Positions 1 to 10,015 of a DNA stretch of 64,000 nt are shown here, piece after piece; within the stretch, counting starts at the first letter, position 1, and each line of letters starts with the position of its first letter. The stretch comes from Microvelia longipes (lineage: Eukaryota > Arthropoda > Insecta > Hemiptera > Veliidae). The DNA lies in assembly GCA_018340805.1 (NCBI GenBank), contig JACMZG010000008.1, forward strand, positions 14,338,989 through 14,402,988, in the 5' to 3' direction. A model generated the notes under the pieces. The model was not told the origin of the DNA. It saw only the letters and a list, made by a program, of their open reading frames with translations, and did no database searches. Position numbers and translations under genes: made by a program.

Positions 1-145
1 GTCTTGATCACATGTCACTTTTATGTTACATTATCTTGTTCATATGCCTTTTTTACTAATCTGGTTCTATATTTTACAATATTTCCTATTAGTATTTATC
101 TTGTTTACTCTTACCTTATTGTTATATTCATTTATTTATTTGACC

Positions 146-2942
146 ATGGCAACAAATTATCATCTAACACCTGAATCAACTCTTATTAGCATTAGATACC
201 ATGCGTACAAAGTGGCTAGATTTGCAAGTCATGTTTTGTTTCTAGAGACTTGTTTATCTCTCGGCATCCCACCTAACGGACTCACAGTTAAATTTCCTAT
301 CAGCGGAACCCCTCCCTCTATCAGATCCGAACTTTATCTTTTTCAGTATAAGACTTCTCTCAGATTAACAACTATAGTCTACAAGCACTATAAAACTATT
401 GTTGACCAACATCTTAATGAACTTAAATTACTGCTTAACTCAATTCTTAACATTCACGATTCATTTATAGGAGATGCTATATCTATCTTATCTGATGCTG
501 TTGCTGAACAAGACTCTCACCAGCGTACGCATTCCAAAAAATTAAACTGCTTAATTAATAGTCACTTCAAAGCTGGAAATGTTTTCCCTCTTCACCCCGT
601 ACTAACTGCCCCTCCACCGCCTCTGATTGGTGACAAGCCTTGCCTTACGGACATCTTTAATTTACCACCGCCACCACCAGGTCTACCTATATTTCCTCAA
701 CGCCAGCCTCAACTGCAACCACGTCCACCTCAACCTCCGCCCCCCACCATAGACGAAATTACAGAGACACATGACGTCCTTAACCTATCTTCAAAAAATC
801 TCTCGGAATCTGAAAAAGCTGTTCTGTCGAAGGGTCTTACCTTTGCTCCCACCCCTAAATTCAACCACTTTAATCTTGTTCAAGACACGCTCAAATTTGC
901 TAGAAGCCTCCGATGGAAATTCTTTTGGAACAATAACCCTTCAAATTACACAAATAAAGTTCATAGCTCTCTCATAAAGTTTAAACCTTCTACCTCTCGA
1001 GACCCCCCTGCTCTCGACCCTAATCATCCTCTTGAATTATACATAAAACATGTTCTTAACCAGGTCACTGACCCTATTTTTCCAAACTCGCTGCCTCACC
1101 ATCAAAACCTCTCTTTCGAAGAAAGACAGGCAATAAATTCTCTTCGCTCAGACCCTGACATTATGGTACTTCCAGCGGACAAAGGGTCTACCACGGTTGT
1201 AATAGACCGAACAGATTATGACGCCGAAGCCCTTCGCCAACTCTCTTCAGCCTCGTACCAAGAACTTCCTCAAGACACTACGCTAGACTACAACAAACAA
1301 ATAAAAGAGTACATAAACAGTAAAGCTACTACAGAAAATCTATCTGAAGAAACTGTCTCACTACTTGTCCCTACCTCACCACGTACCCCCCATTTCTATC
1401 TTCTCCCCAAAATACATAAAACTGACAACCCTAAACAAGGACGACCCATCCTTGCTGGTTACGGTAGTAATACAGAACGGATCTCTGCTTATGTTGACTT
1501 TTTCCTGCAACCGATAGTTAAAGACCTACCATCATACACACGCGATACCTACGACTTCTTAACCTTTTTACGATCTATTCCTACCCCTCTTCCACCTGAT
1601 GCTCTCCTAGTCACAATAGACGTTACAGCTCTTTACACCAATATTCCTCATGATGAGGGCCTAGCAGCCATGGAGTACTACTTAAACCAGCGACCTCATC
1701 CGCAATCCCCCTCCACAGAATTTCTTGTCCAACTCGCTAAGCTAATACTTACGTCAAATGTCTTCCGCTTTAATGACAGCTTTTATCTTCAAGTGACGGG
1801 TACCGCGATGGGAACGACCTTTGCACCCTCATACTCGAACCTTTTTATGGGTAAACTAGAAGAATCTTTCCTTGAAAATCAAAATCTTAAGCCGCTATGC
1901 TGGCGCAGGTTTATAGATGATATCTTTATGGTCTGGCAACATGATTTGGATTCATTGCTATTATTTTTAAACTCATTGAACTCTAGTTTTAGTGTAAAAT
2001 TCACATGGTCATATTCAAAAACTTCTGCTACTTTCTTGATGTTGACCTTAAAATTGAAAACGGCTCCTTCACTACATCTGTTCACATAAAGCCTACTAAT
2101 CACCAACAATATTTGCACTACTCATCCTGCCATCCATCTCACACTAAAAATGCTATCCCTTATTCACTTGCAACTAGAGGTCGCAGAATTTGTTCGAACG
2201 AAGAGAACCTGGATAGATTCAACGCTGGCCTCTCACAAGCTCTTTTAGCCAGAGGCTACCCTGAGGCACTTGTAGAAAGGCAATTAAACAAGCCTTATTA
2301 CCCTCGGGAGCCTCCAGACCCTAATCTAAGCACCCCTATAAACTTAGTAACCACTTTTACCCCGGGTCTACATAAACTCAATACCGTGCTCAGATCGGGT
2401 CTCCCATTCTTGATAGCTCTCCTCACTAGAAATCTATTACCCAAAGCACCTTCTATATCCTTCCGTAGACCGCCTAACCTAAGAAACCTAGTTGTTCATA
2501 CCAACCCTGACCAGAACATTGGACCCAAACCCAACCGGGCACCCATAAATGCAACAAGCCCGGTGTTTGACCTGCAACTTAACGAACCCGTCAACTGTGT
2601 TTACCAGCCATCTACCAATGTATCATACCTATTTATTCGAACTCCAACTGTAAATCGGCCAACGTTGTATACGTCTTAGAATGTAAGCTATGCGATGCCT
2701 TCTATATTGGTGAAACCAGCACACCACTCAACTACCGCATTAACAACCACCGAAGCTCTGTGACCAATAACCTCATTCACCTCCCGGTTGCCAACCATGC
2801 AATTACTCACAACACAGCATTTGATGCGTGCTTTAATGTTCGTATCCTGAAAACCCTCCACCCCAATACCTCAGATCATGACAGAAAACAAATGGAGCAA
2901 GCCTACCAGTTGGTGACCAAATCTAAAAACCCCCAGGAATAA
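146..2942 (+). pseudogene. Penelope-like element 1: reverse transcriptase plus GIY-YIG endonuclease, two frame breaks
   Basis: Penelope-like retrotransposon polyprotein. The first frame opens at the ATG at 146 (accATGG context), a better start than the in-frame one at 23 because the intervening 41 codons are low-complexity. It has a helical N-terminal region, a proline-rich stretch near 600-750, a segment with PADKGS (near 1170) and LLPKIHK (near 1405), then RT fingers/palm with TIDVTALYTNIP (near 1615) and the catalytic FIDDIF (near 1910). The reading moves to a second frame around 2005-2040 (to about 2650) and to a third from about 2649 to the stop at 2942. That third frame carries the GIY-YIG domain: VVYVLECKLC, then FYIGETS. 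RT followed by C-terminal GIY-YIG is the Penelope-like layout. Two shifts and no other obvious stops suggest a fairly young but dead copy, unless they are sequencing errors. The true 5' end may lie outside the window. Confidence 0.9.
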
Positions 2943-3263
2943 ATTTAAGATAATTTTTGCCTTTTTTTATATTAACCTTCTTACTTTATTTGTTTACCTT
3001 TATTTATTCACTTTATTATATATATTTTTTTATTTTATCTCTTGTCACATCCTTTTTCACTAGCACATAATTATTTAGCTGTATAAACCTATTTTATTTT
3101 ACTACATTCACTCATTGGTTTTCATTCTTTTTTACATTAAAGCATATTTTATTTCTATTATTTTTATTTTTACTTCTACCATTATTATAGTTTGTGTTAT
3201 TTCTAGATTTGTCATAACGATTGTCATTTCTCCTTTCCGTTCCTTTATTATCCCCAACCTACC

Positions 3264-3299
3264 GAGTGCGTTTTTTGTGCGTGGCACATAGTTTTGCAT

Positions 3300-3303
<4 letters not shown>
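3264..3303 (+). repeat. Copy 1 of a ~40-bp direct repeat at the 3' edge of Penelope-like element 1
   Basis: The segment from ccgagtgcgttttttgtgcg to the end of gcattaaat occurs here and again at 3802-3842, nearly identical and in the same orientation. Here it runs straight into a (TA)n tract; in the second copy it continues into a longer unit. Direct terminal repeats are typical of Penelope-like elements, so I read both as ends of element 1 or a tandem neighbour (inference). Confidence 0.6.
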
Positions 3304-3357
<54 letters not shown>

Positions 3358-3358
3358 A

Positions 3359-3389
<31 letters not shown>
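3302..3389. repeat. (TA)n microsatellite
   Basis: Interrupted TA dinucleotide tract. It abuts a retroelement end, as do several of the other TA tracts in the window. Confidence 0.95.
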
Positions 3390-3549
3390 GGAACGGATTT
3401 GTGTCGGAGTCCGACTCCCACCATGACGCCAATCCTATTAGCGAATTTTGCTAAAGGAAATTCACTAAATATCAAATTTTACCAAAAAGGAAATAAAAAT
3501 ATTATTACAACGAAATATTTATACATGATTCTTACCTTGTCAAAATGCT

Positions 3550-3795
3550 ATGGATTCAACTAACTTACCAGACGATGAGACTCATTCTAAAGACTGTATG
3601 TTAGGGTCAGTTCATCTACCTAAGACTTACAACGAAGCAGTGACTCGTAAAGAAGCTATGTTATGGTATGATGTTCGAGCATAGGTTCAAAATGAGTAAA
3701 TAAAAAAGATATCATGTAATGTTTAAAAGGCACGATTGGTTGCTAAAGGATGCTTTCAAAAGTAGGACTCTTATTCAGAGAAGTACCCCCAATCC
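3550..3795 (+). pseudogene. Ty1/copia reverse transcriptase fragment
   Basis: A decayed Ty1/copia-type Pol piece. Conceptual translation gives PKTYNEAVTRKEAMLW near 3620-3665, the usual lead-in to copia RT, and KARLVAKGCFQ near 3725-3760, the conserved start of the RT domain. In-frame stops and frame changes separate them. No LTRs were found. It ends where the second copy of the 40-bp Penelope-associated repeat begins. The copia RNase H fragment at 33.2-33.8 kb could be from the same family, but the two do not overlap, so this cannot be tested here. Confidence 0.75.
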
Positions 3796-3801
3796 TACTC
3801 C

Positions 3802-4090
3802 CGAGTGCGTTTTTTGTGCGTGGCACATAGTTTTGCATTAAATCCGCGCGAGTTTGAGTAGTTAAGTTCAGTGCCGCTTGGAACCACCACCTCACGGACT
3901 ACCTAACATTAGTTATAATCTCATCCGCTAGATGCCAGCACTACCAAACCTTCTGTATATTTATAACTATACAACGCGGCGGCTCTGCCTTCAGTCACTC
4001 GGGACTTCCCAACCTTACCTGACCGAAGAAGACATATGTCGAAAATTCTCAAAACCCCTCTAAATCTCTTCGCTTCACCTCCTGTAAGTT
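3802..4090 (+). repeat. Probable Penelope-like terminal repeat with TATA/Inr core promoter and ribozyme-like hairpin
   Basis: Begins with the second copy of the 40-bp repeat seen at 3264 and is less AT-rich than its surroundings. It holds a TATA-like tatatttataac (about 3955) followed about 35 bases later by an arthropod initiator-like ttcagtca (3989-3997). At 4017-4050 a core reads ctga-ccga, a hairpin gac-atat-gtc, then gaaaa, resembling a hammerhead ribozyme core with one extra base. I infer a Penelope-type terminal repeat; an LTR of another element is an alternative. Confidence 0.45.
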
Positions 4091-4110
4091 ATTATTATTA
4101 TAAAAGATTG

Positions 4111-4112
<2 letters not shown>

Positions 4113-4196
<84 letters not shown>

Positions 4197-4215
4197 CATA
4201 TATACTATATTATAT

Positions 4216-4283
<68 letters not shown>

Positions 4284-4296
4284 ATATATATATATG
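4113..4296. repeat. (TA)n microsatellite
   Basis: About 180 bases of TA repeats with a few TAT/ATA interruptions, directly downstream of the putative terminal repeat. Confidence 0.95.
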
Positions 4297-4379
4297 TATT
4301 TCTAGATACTTACTTTTAAACGGAATTCGTTATCTTCGAACGGATCAATATTTTTTAATCAAACTTGGTACATATCAAA

Positions 4380-4902
4380 CGGTGGTCAATTACCAGAAAT
4401 CCTAAAATACGGCCGCTAAACAACATATTTTAAGTGGGGAGTCGTTTTCGATGTTTTCTGGGCCTGTGAGTTGAATTTGAATATGAGCGGTCCAAAGTCG
4501 ATAAGAGCACTCAAAGCCAGGGTACCTGAGTTCGAATCCTGGTAGGGACTATCATTTTTATATTATTTGAGTTTTTAACTACAAAATAATTCTGGCGCTG
4601 TGGTCAGCATGTCGGGCAAATTTATTTTGGAACGCGTATTTCCGTACTTAACAATCCATTTCTTGCTTAAGGATCCGATTTATGATTTATAACTTGATCA
4701 GCTACTCATTTATCAAGCACTACTCGTTACTTATTTTTCTGTATTTTCAAAGGAAATGCGCTGAACCCTTTAAAGAAACCAACTGAGCATTAAACTAGTG
4801 GCATAGGCATAATTTTGTATAACCAACTGAAAAATTATGCGCATTTCCTTTGATTAATACAAGAGAATTCGCCCAGCATGCGGACCACCGCGCCAAAAAT
4901 TC
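4380..4902 (+). repeat. Dispersed family A foldback repeat, copy with pol III B-box segment
   Basis: Closely related to 50040-50706. A first part contains a B-box-like gagttcgaatcctggt (4530-4545). A foldback then starts near 4588 with ttctggcgctgtggtcagca and ends near 4902 with its inverse, gcatgcggaccaccgcgcca. The arms share an inner aaggaaatgcgc / gcgcatttcctt pair. No coding capacity. The short ORF overlapping the right arm is incidental. Confidence 0.75.
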
Positions 4903-5119
4903 TTTGGGTTTTGTAATTATTTCTTTTCTGGCAAAATTTTTCTTGCGGGAGAAATGTTACCAAAAAAGAGAGAGAAATGCATTTACGCACGAAGACAGCG
5001 GCCTGTCGACAGTGTTGGACTCAGGGTCTGCCTCATACCAACTAAAACTCACTCCGCGAAACCCCTTAAACCTAGCCTGGAACCGAAATAGATCAATGGA
5101 GACAATAGATCAATAGACA

Positions 5120-6240
5120 AATGGTAGAAAATAGATCAATGGTAGACTTTATTGTCAATGAGCAAGGTACTTGTTATAACATAACGGGAGTTCTTACTGG
5201 TGACTGCAGACGCAAATGATATTTGCAACTAATAGGTCCTTGCATTTGGGTCATGTTAAGCGGAAACCTTATTTAGCTACAGTGGATTCTGGTGAATCCT
5301 AAAACTTCATAGCTAGAGAAAAGATACCCCTAGCACATAAAAAAAGAACACCGAAGTACCTTTTCTGCTGACCCTAAAAACAAGATGAAAGTTCTAAGGG
5401 AAGTCAAGTTACCACCTTTCATCAATGAAGAACCCCACGACGTAACGTTCCTAGATACACAACATCTTACCGAACGGGTTACCTTCGCAGAGCATTGATC
5501 ACAGAGAACAAGACGGTTCTCGAATTCGAAAAGTTATGATTTTTTTACGAACAAGTTTACGGTCAATGTCATTGGAACATCAAGCCGCCTTTCGCTTGCA
5601 AGATCTCAGAGAATGAACTTAACGCTGCAACTTTTAGCGCTCCTGCTTAAGTTCAATCCTAACAGCAAGAACTAATCTTACACCATCCCACCTTGTTTTC
5701 TTTTTTTAGCTCTTTTGGGCGGACCTGTTCTAGGGACAACGATATTAAAGTAACAGACTCTAAAACCTTTAGATGACCACAATATCGTTACTCTGACAAG
5801 AAGAAAATTATCAATTAAAATATCGCCCAAATGGTGGAAAACGATGTTATAGAACTATTAGATTCTCCGTACGCTTCGCCAATCGTCATCGTGAAAATGA
5901 AGAATGGCAAGCACCCCTTCTGTTACGACTACCGTAAGTTACGAATGCGGTTACTAAAGATGCAGCCGCGTCTCTTCCAAACATAACGGACACCCTAAAG
6001 GACTAAGGTGAAGCTAAATATTTTACCACTCTGGTTCTTCGATCCAGTGACTGGTAATACCTTTGGTTAGAAATTCTCGGAAGTATATAGCTTTCTCCTA
6101 AAAGCTCTATACTAGCGGAGACATTTTTTCAGTTCAAGGTAATGTCTTTTAGCTCAAAAATATGCCAGCATCCTTCCAGAAAATGATGGCACAAGATGTT
6201 CTTTCAGAGTATTTGCACCATCTTAGTTTAGTATGAGTGT
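5120..6240 (+). pseudogene. Ty3/gypsy Pol remnant (protease and reverse transcriptase)
   Basis: Heavily mutated Ty3/gypsy-type Pol. Around 5270-5320 a retropepsin-like YLATVDSG is followed by FIARE. Around 5830-5945 the RT entry segment reads VENDVIELLDSPYASPIV, then a FCYDYRKL-like stretch. Near 5960-6060 there is an ITDTLKD, KYFTTLVLRS series, and near 6160-6230 the MPASFQKMM palm segment. Stops and frame changes recur throughout. The catalytic YLDD region, RNase H and integrase are not recognisable, so it is 3'-truncated. No LTR pair was found. Confidence 0.8.
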
Positions 6241-6570
6241 AATCAGTTATTAAGGTGCTCGATACCTTTTTCACTCAGTGATAAAAAACACCTTGTGACG
6301 AATAAAAAACTTTATTATAAACTAAACGCAATGTGATACACAAAAAAATGTAAACAAAGTCAACATAAACATATTACAGGTTAGGTTAGGAAGAATCAAG
6401 AAGAACAAGTTGTTAAGCGCTAAACAAAATTACATCCAACACTTAGAATTCATTCCACTCTAAACGTATCGCTGTTATCTTAAATATCCAATAAACAATT
6501 ATAATCTTCTCACATATTGTTTAATTCTTAATGAATGGGCCTATACATTTTTAACACATAGGGAGTTTAA

Positions 6571-7628
6571 GGCCCGCATTCAAAGACGTTTCCTAACATT
6601 CTCCTAACTTTTTCCTAACTTTTTCCCAACATTTTCCTAACTCCTAAGATTCTCCTATCGTGTTTTAAAAGTCTTTTAGAGGCTTCGCATGATTTTATTT
6701 AGTAAGAACCTAAGGTAGTTAAGTCAAAAAGTGATACCATTGTAAGTAACGTAATATATCGCAAAATATCAATGTTATTAACTTATTACCTGGATTTACC
6801 GGCCGCACTTTGTCATAAACAACAATGCGGCCTTGCTTTGGCGAATGTTAAATATATTAGAAACTTTATTTACATATGTTTTCAGTAAACAGTAGAGTTA
6901 ATACAAATACAATGTTCAATTATTGTAACAGCTTTCATAAATAAAGCAGTATCAAGCATTTCAAGTTTGAACGTGGACCAGGTTGTACGAATCCAAAGGT
7001 GTCTAAATGAAGACCTGATAATCAGTGCAACACTGTTTTCATTTTGCTAAATCATTTACACAAATTTGTTTTTCGTATTTTTTCATCAAATTCATTTTTG
7101 TTTGTGTAAAATTGTTTTGGTATAATAATGGCTGAATTATTCACACCGGACCAACTGAATTTCCTCTTTGAATCGATAGCCCGCCACAAACAGACCATAG
7201 AAAATAAAAAATCTGATTGTGTTAAAAGATTTCAGGGTAAACTCCCTAATAGTAAGGTAAGTGGATTAACTGTAACTTATATTATGTAAATTTATGTAGA
7301 TAGTTATTAATACGACAAAGTGTGTCGCAAATCCAGGTAATAAGTTAATAACATTGATATTTTGCGATATATTACGTTATTTACAATGGTATCACTTTTT
7401 GACTTAACTACCTTAGGTTCTTACTAAAAAAATCATGTGAAGCCTCTAAATGAATTTTAAAACACGGGAACGATCATTTAAATTTCGTGGCTTAAAAACA
7501 TTTCCCTTACCTAAACCTAAGGTGAGTGTTAGGAGAATGTTAGGAAAAAGTTAGGTGTTAGGAAAATGTTAGGAGAAAGTTAGGAAAATGTTAGGAAAAT
7601 GTTAGGAAAACGTCTTTGAATACGGGCC
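6571..7628 (+). mobile_element. PIF/Harbinger-like non-autonomous TIR transposon, 1058 bp
   Basis: Termini are inverted: ggcccgcattcaaagacg at 6571 and its near-inverse ending cgtctttgaatacgggcc at 7628, flanked by TAA at 6568-6570 and 7629-7631. TIRs are long, roughly 6571-6800 against 7334-7628, including an inner caggtaataagttaataaca match. The subterminal parts are arrays of a ttaggaaaatg-like unit, denser at the right end. A 3-bp TAA duplication and ggcccgtattca-type ends fit PIF/Harbinger elements. No DDE transposase is present, but an accessory-protein exon sits at 7128-7255. Confidence 0.75.
7128..7255 (+). CDS. First exon of a Harbinger-type SANT/zeste-like DNA-binding protein, partial
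   Basis: ATG at 7128 opens MAELFTPDQLNFLFESIA..., continuing with HKQTIENKKSDCVKRF to a strong donor (AAG|gtaagt) at 7256. Reading through the donor gives a stop within 11 codons. The pattern of aromatic/leucine-rich helices followed by IENKKSD resembles the Myb/SANT- or zeste-like accessory proteins encoded by PIF/Harbinger elements and their domesticated relatives (family knowledge; no search run). It lies between the two TIR arms. The remaining exons appear deleted, so the product, if made, would be truncated. Confidence 0.5.
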
Positions 7629-7639
7629 TAAGACAGGGA

Positions 7640-9600
7640 TATCTATAAAAGCAAACAGCATATAGATCTATTTTTAGAACCCAAGATGCACAGTTATCTA
7701 TATTTAGAACTACAAGGTACTAACACAACAAACTAGATTCATACCTTCAGTGAGCCCCGTGGAATCAAGTGTGACTCCAAGAATTAAAAGACTTAACATC
7801 TTACCGGCACTGTAGATGGCATTATAGCCCAATGCCAGCTCTGCTCAGAGTTAATAAAGCTTATTGGTGGAAAGACGAAGTTAGTGTTGTTAATAAACTA
7901 GATTCAATAGAACATAAACTAAAAACAGGTAGTTTTTTCAAGTTTTAAAATTATAACTAGAACAGCATCTTTACAAATAATAGCTATATAATTCAACCAG
8001 AGCTGTGATCATTTTCAGGCCTAATTAAACATATCGGGTTTAAAAATTACATATCACAATCTCTCTTCCATATTTTTAGGGCATATACAATAATTTTTAT
8101 ATGCACATATGTTATTTAGCGAGGAAAAGTAAGAATTCGCAGTTTTACGTATTATTTTGTTTATAATAAATGCAACAATACTAAGACACTCCAGCTAGCT
8201 ACGCTTTTCCATTCATGTTTACAAAGTTAACATGAATGGAAAAAAACATGCAGGAAGAAACGTCACATCATGGAACTAGAAGAAATGTTACATTAAAACA
8301 AATCTTCTCGCTCGTTAAGAGAGTAATATTAGTACTGAGTGATTTAACAAATTATTACAAATTTGCTGCTTAATGCAATCATAAACGAAACTATAACTGC
8401 GAAAGGCAGAAGGAAGTAAAACAATAAATGAAATACATCAAGTGTGTGATGGGTCTCAAGGACGAGAGACAGTTAGCCGAGTATTCTCCACTTCGATTCA
8501 GTTAGCTTTCGGCATTCCCACGGTTAACATGTTTCTACGCTACTAGCTTCTGCTGGTGATACTTTGTGATCGATTTTCGAATGTAATTATACCTGTTTAA
8601 TGCGGCTAATTGTGCTATTTGTTAACCGCGTCTCAAGAAATTAACATAATTTTTTATTTAAGGCAAGTAATGGTGTAATTTTGATATTTTTATTTTGTTT
8701 CTTTTTATTTAATTATAAAATTTGTTAAAAGTAATTTTAATAAATTACATAGGTACATTATTTGTGATCATTTCCACTTGGCCTCATATATATTGCATGT
8801 ATGTATAGCGGACTTTATCTCTCGAAGGTATTTAAACGAAACTCTTATGGCGTGATGTTGAGTTGTTTACGAAGCCTGTGACATATCTAAGACACACCAA
8901 CACCTTAACACACCTTTAAGACATATCTAAATTTGAAAAGTCGAAATGGCAACCCCGCGCACTTGATGGAAGTTAGCTAATTGAGTTAGATAAAAAATAA
9001 TAATTAAACAACGAATAATACAAAACAAACAATCGATACACAAGGTACTTCTGAGTGGAATAAAGGCCCGCAAGGCAGCGGCCTAGGCGCTAAGACTCGT
9101 TGCCGGGAAGCTGCCTTGTGTTGAAGGTTCCTGTTAAAATAACTTAAACAGAAATTAATTCAGACATCCATTACTTTTTAGTTTCAGTATGCCTTTGATT
9201 ATCCATTACCAGGTTTATAGAGAAAGAGTAAGAGAGAGAGATGGTATATAGGCAAAAGAAAGCTTTTTAAATACTAATTGGTATGCAATTTTTTTAGAAT
9301 CATTAAAAATTACCATAAACGTTATGATAATTTCAAAATTGTTGCAAGTCACCATGTTGCTGGTCCCTCAAATTTTGGTTTTCATATATTATTTTATGGT
9401 CTTCACAATCTTGTGGTTTAAAGGTATCTGCCATGTATCACGCCAACCTAGGCTTTAACCTTCTATATGTATTTATAACCCTAAATATTCCAAATGTATT
9501 TATTCAAACATAGAATCTACCAAAATTTGACCTCGGTTGGCTCCTATTTTCATGCTACTTATACATGAATGGTAAATAAATATTGTTCTTACTAACGCAA
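7640..9600. other. Non-coding stretch upstream of the P450 gene
   Basis: No ORF or recognisable transposon domain. It holds a perfect 16-bp-arm hairpin at 8204-8241. A possible initiator-like ttcagttagc lies near 8495-8505, with a possible 5' UTR donor (ctg|gtgata) near 8552. Because the P450 ATG follows directly on a splice acceptor, at least one upstream untranslated exon must exist, and this stretch is the natural place for it; I cannot fix its coordinates. Confidence 0.4.
8204..8241. repeat. Perfect hairpin
   Basis: The arm ttttccattcatgtt and its exact inverse aacatgaatggaaaa flank an 8-base loop. Function unknown; possibly a MITE remnant. Confidence 0.7.
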
Positions 9601-9617
9601 ATTATATTTGTTTACAG

Positions 9618-10015
9618 ATGTCGTTTATTAAGGATAACATGCTTGGCATTCTTGTAGCTCTTGTCATTGTAGTAATATACTTCAAGATAAAACAAATCTA
9701 TAGTTATTTTAAAGATAGAGGTGTACCTTACGTTGTAATGACGTGGCAAGATTTCAGATCTATTTCGATATCAAGTTTCTTTTTAGAATACCCACAAAAC
9801 GTTTACAAACTGATGAGCGACGAGAGAGGCTACGTGGGAATGTTTCAGTCTTTTTTCATGCCTATGTTTCTTATCATGGATCCAACACTGGTTGAAAGTG
9901 TACTTATTAAAGATTTCTCTCATTTTCAAAATCAAGGAATTGATATTAACACTGAAGCAAATCCTATTGTTAAATCTCTTGTTACCATGAAAGGCGATGA
10001 GTGGAGAACCATGAG
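9618..10015 (+). CDS. P450 exon 1
   Basis: Starts at ATG directly after acceptor tttacag and ends at donor AG|gtaag (phase 2). Encodes the membrane anchor and ends in the C-helix WRTM with the last Arg split across the intron. Confidence 0.93.

Noticed and set aside
23..145. First 41 codons of the long Penelope frame
   Set aside because: Low-complexity Leu/Phe/Ile translation of AT-rich DNA upstream of a better start at 146.
4499..4553. Functional tRNA gene at the B-box segment (also 50160-50214)
   Set aside because: Only a T-arm-like part is present; no acceptor stem or full cloverleaf could be drawn.
7520..7620. Insect telomere repeat (TTAGG)n
   Set aside because: ttagg recurs but at 10-12-base spacing within a ttaggaaaatg unit at a transposon end, not as a pentamer array.
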